Shown: one piece after another, positions 63,627 through 64,000 of the stretch
How positions within the stretch are numbered: the first letter of the stretch is position 1
How the letters are laid out: every line of letters starts with the position of its first letter
From: Aspergillus flavus
Lineage: Eukaryota; Ascomycota; Eurotiomycetes; Eurotiales; Aspergillaceae
DNA: 64,000 nt
Assembly: GCF_009017415.1 (NCBI RefSeq)
Contig: NC_092409.1
Location: 558,001 to 622,000, forward strand
Reading direction: 5' to 3'
Position numbers and translations under genes: made by a program
The notes under the pieces: model-generated
What the model was told of the DNA's origin: nothing
Databases searched by the model: none
The model's input: the letters and a program-made list of their open reading frames with translations, nothing else

Positions 63627-64000
63627 ATGCCAGAATATGCTACGATCGAAGGGGAGATCCTCCGTGCAGTAAGTTTGCTTTGACGCGGATGTTCAGACTA
63701 TCGCACTAATCAACAACAGTGTGACCTGTGCCATTCCAGAAAGGTCATCACACCCAACTGAGACTGGAACATCCCCTCTGACTTCAGAATATTGTGACAG
63801 ATCAGGTGTGATAGGCGAGCACCATGTGCCAATTGCGTGGACGCTGGTATGGAGTGCCGACGCCTCCGTCGTGGGCGCTCTTCCAAGAAGACAGCCCTTC
63901 AGAGGTTTGAAGTCCCGCATACCCTGGGCAAACATACCCTTATAATTTACTAATTGTACCGACAGCGTCTTAAACCCCCAGGAGAGCCTTCTAAATTTTG
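63627..64000 (+). CDS. Zn2Cys6 transcription factor, 5' part (runs off the edge)
   Basis: The gene is visible only after splicing four short exons: 63627-63668 (MPEYATIEGEILRA), 63720-63743, 63801-63904 and 63966 onward. Joining exons 1-3 gives CDLCHSRKIRC, then CDRRAPC, CANC and C, the exact binuclear zinc cluster C-x2-C-x6-C-x5-C-x2-C-x6-C. The basic tail RRLRRGRSSKK follows the last Cys. The donors and acceptors (GTAAGT..ACAG; GTCATC..GACAG; GTTTGA..TACTAAT..GACAG) are plausible, the second donor being weak. The open frame continues to the end (SVLNPQESLLNF), so the gene is cut by the window. It may control the FAD-oxidase/SDR pair. Confidence 0.75.

Noticed and set aside
1..64000. tRNA genes
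   Set aside because: TTCGA-type T-loop words (for example in the SDR pseudogene at 37150) lack matching acceptor stems and anticodon arms by eye; a tRNAscan run would settle it.
42325..64000. A complete secondary-metabolite cluster
   Set aside because: No PKS, NRPS, terpene synthase, DMATS or P450 motif is visible, so only a cluster-like arm is claimed.

Overview
The window is fungal genomic DNA, most likely from a filamentous ascomycete of the Eurotiales (Aspergillus/Penicillium type). The support is short spliceosomal introns (about 45-75 bp, GT..AG, frequent CTAAC-like branch sites), dispersed single 5S rRNA genes of Eurotiales type, several Zn2Cys6 regulators, and families such as NmrA-like, DHA1 efflux pumps, STAND-type N-terminal domains and fungal hemerythrins. 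Most genes only become intact after introns are removed, so the models here are hand-spliced by matching reading phases. Nothing was run through a search engine; family names rest on recognised motifs. Gene density is low, there are many broken genes, and DNA transposons are present. This looks like accessory (possibly subtelomeric) sequence.

Layout. 0.9-6.7 kb: small metabolic group of RidA-like protein, SDR, NmrA-like protein and an MBL-fold lactonase-like hydrolase; two of these share a 15-bp upstream motif. 8.9-15 kb: ankyrin protein, a two-exon membrane protein, a decayed fungal gene and a small secreted cysteine protein. 16.7-24.8 kb: an unknown spliced gene, two intact 5S rRNA genes plus a decayed copy, a truncated NmrA fragment, a broken helical-repeat gene, a STAND-N/G-alpha-like fusion whose nucleotide-binding boxes are all replaced, and a secreted protein. 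26.8-34.8 kb: likely catabolic group of amidohydrolase, Rieske protein, monocarboxylate-type MFS transporter and a divergent Zn2Cys6 regulator. 35-41 kb: gene graveyard (5S, ankyrin, SDR and regulator remnants) with a frameshifted hemerythrin and one intact membrane-associated protein.

42.3-50.9 kb: seven-helix membrane protein, Zn2Cys6 regulator, a 464-bp MITE, an MBL-fold hydrolase, an isoflavone-reductase-like protein, a hydrolase/SnoaL-type fusion and a conserved fungal gene cut by a late stop. 51-59.5 kb: two related, same-orientation pogo/Fot1-like elements (1.87 kb each, both decayed) bracket a divergent pair of DHA1-type MFS genes, one broken and one intact. 59.8-64 kb: FAD-linked oxidase and SDR on a shared promoter, then the start of another Zn2Cys6 regulator hidden in four short exons and running off the right edge.

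The right third resembles the tailoring, transport and regulation part of a secondary-metabolite or detoxification cluster, but no PKS, NRPS, terpene synthase or P450 is visible here.
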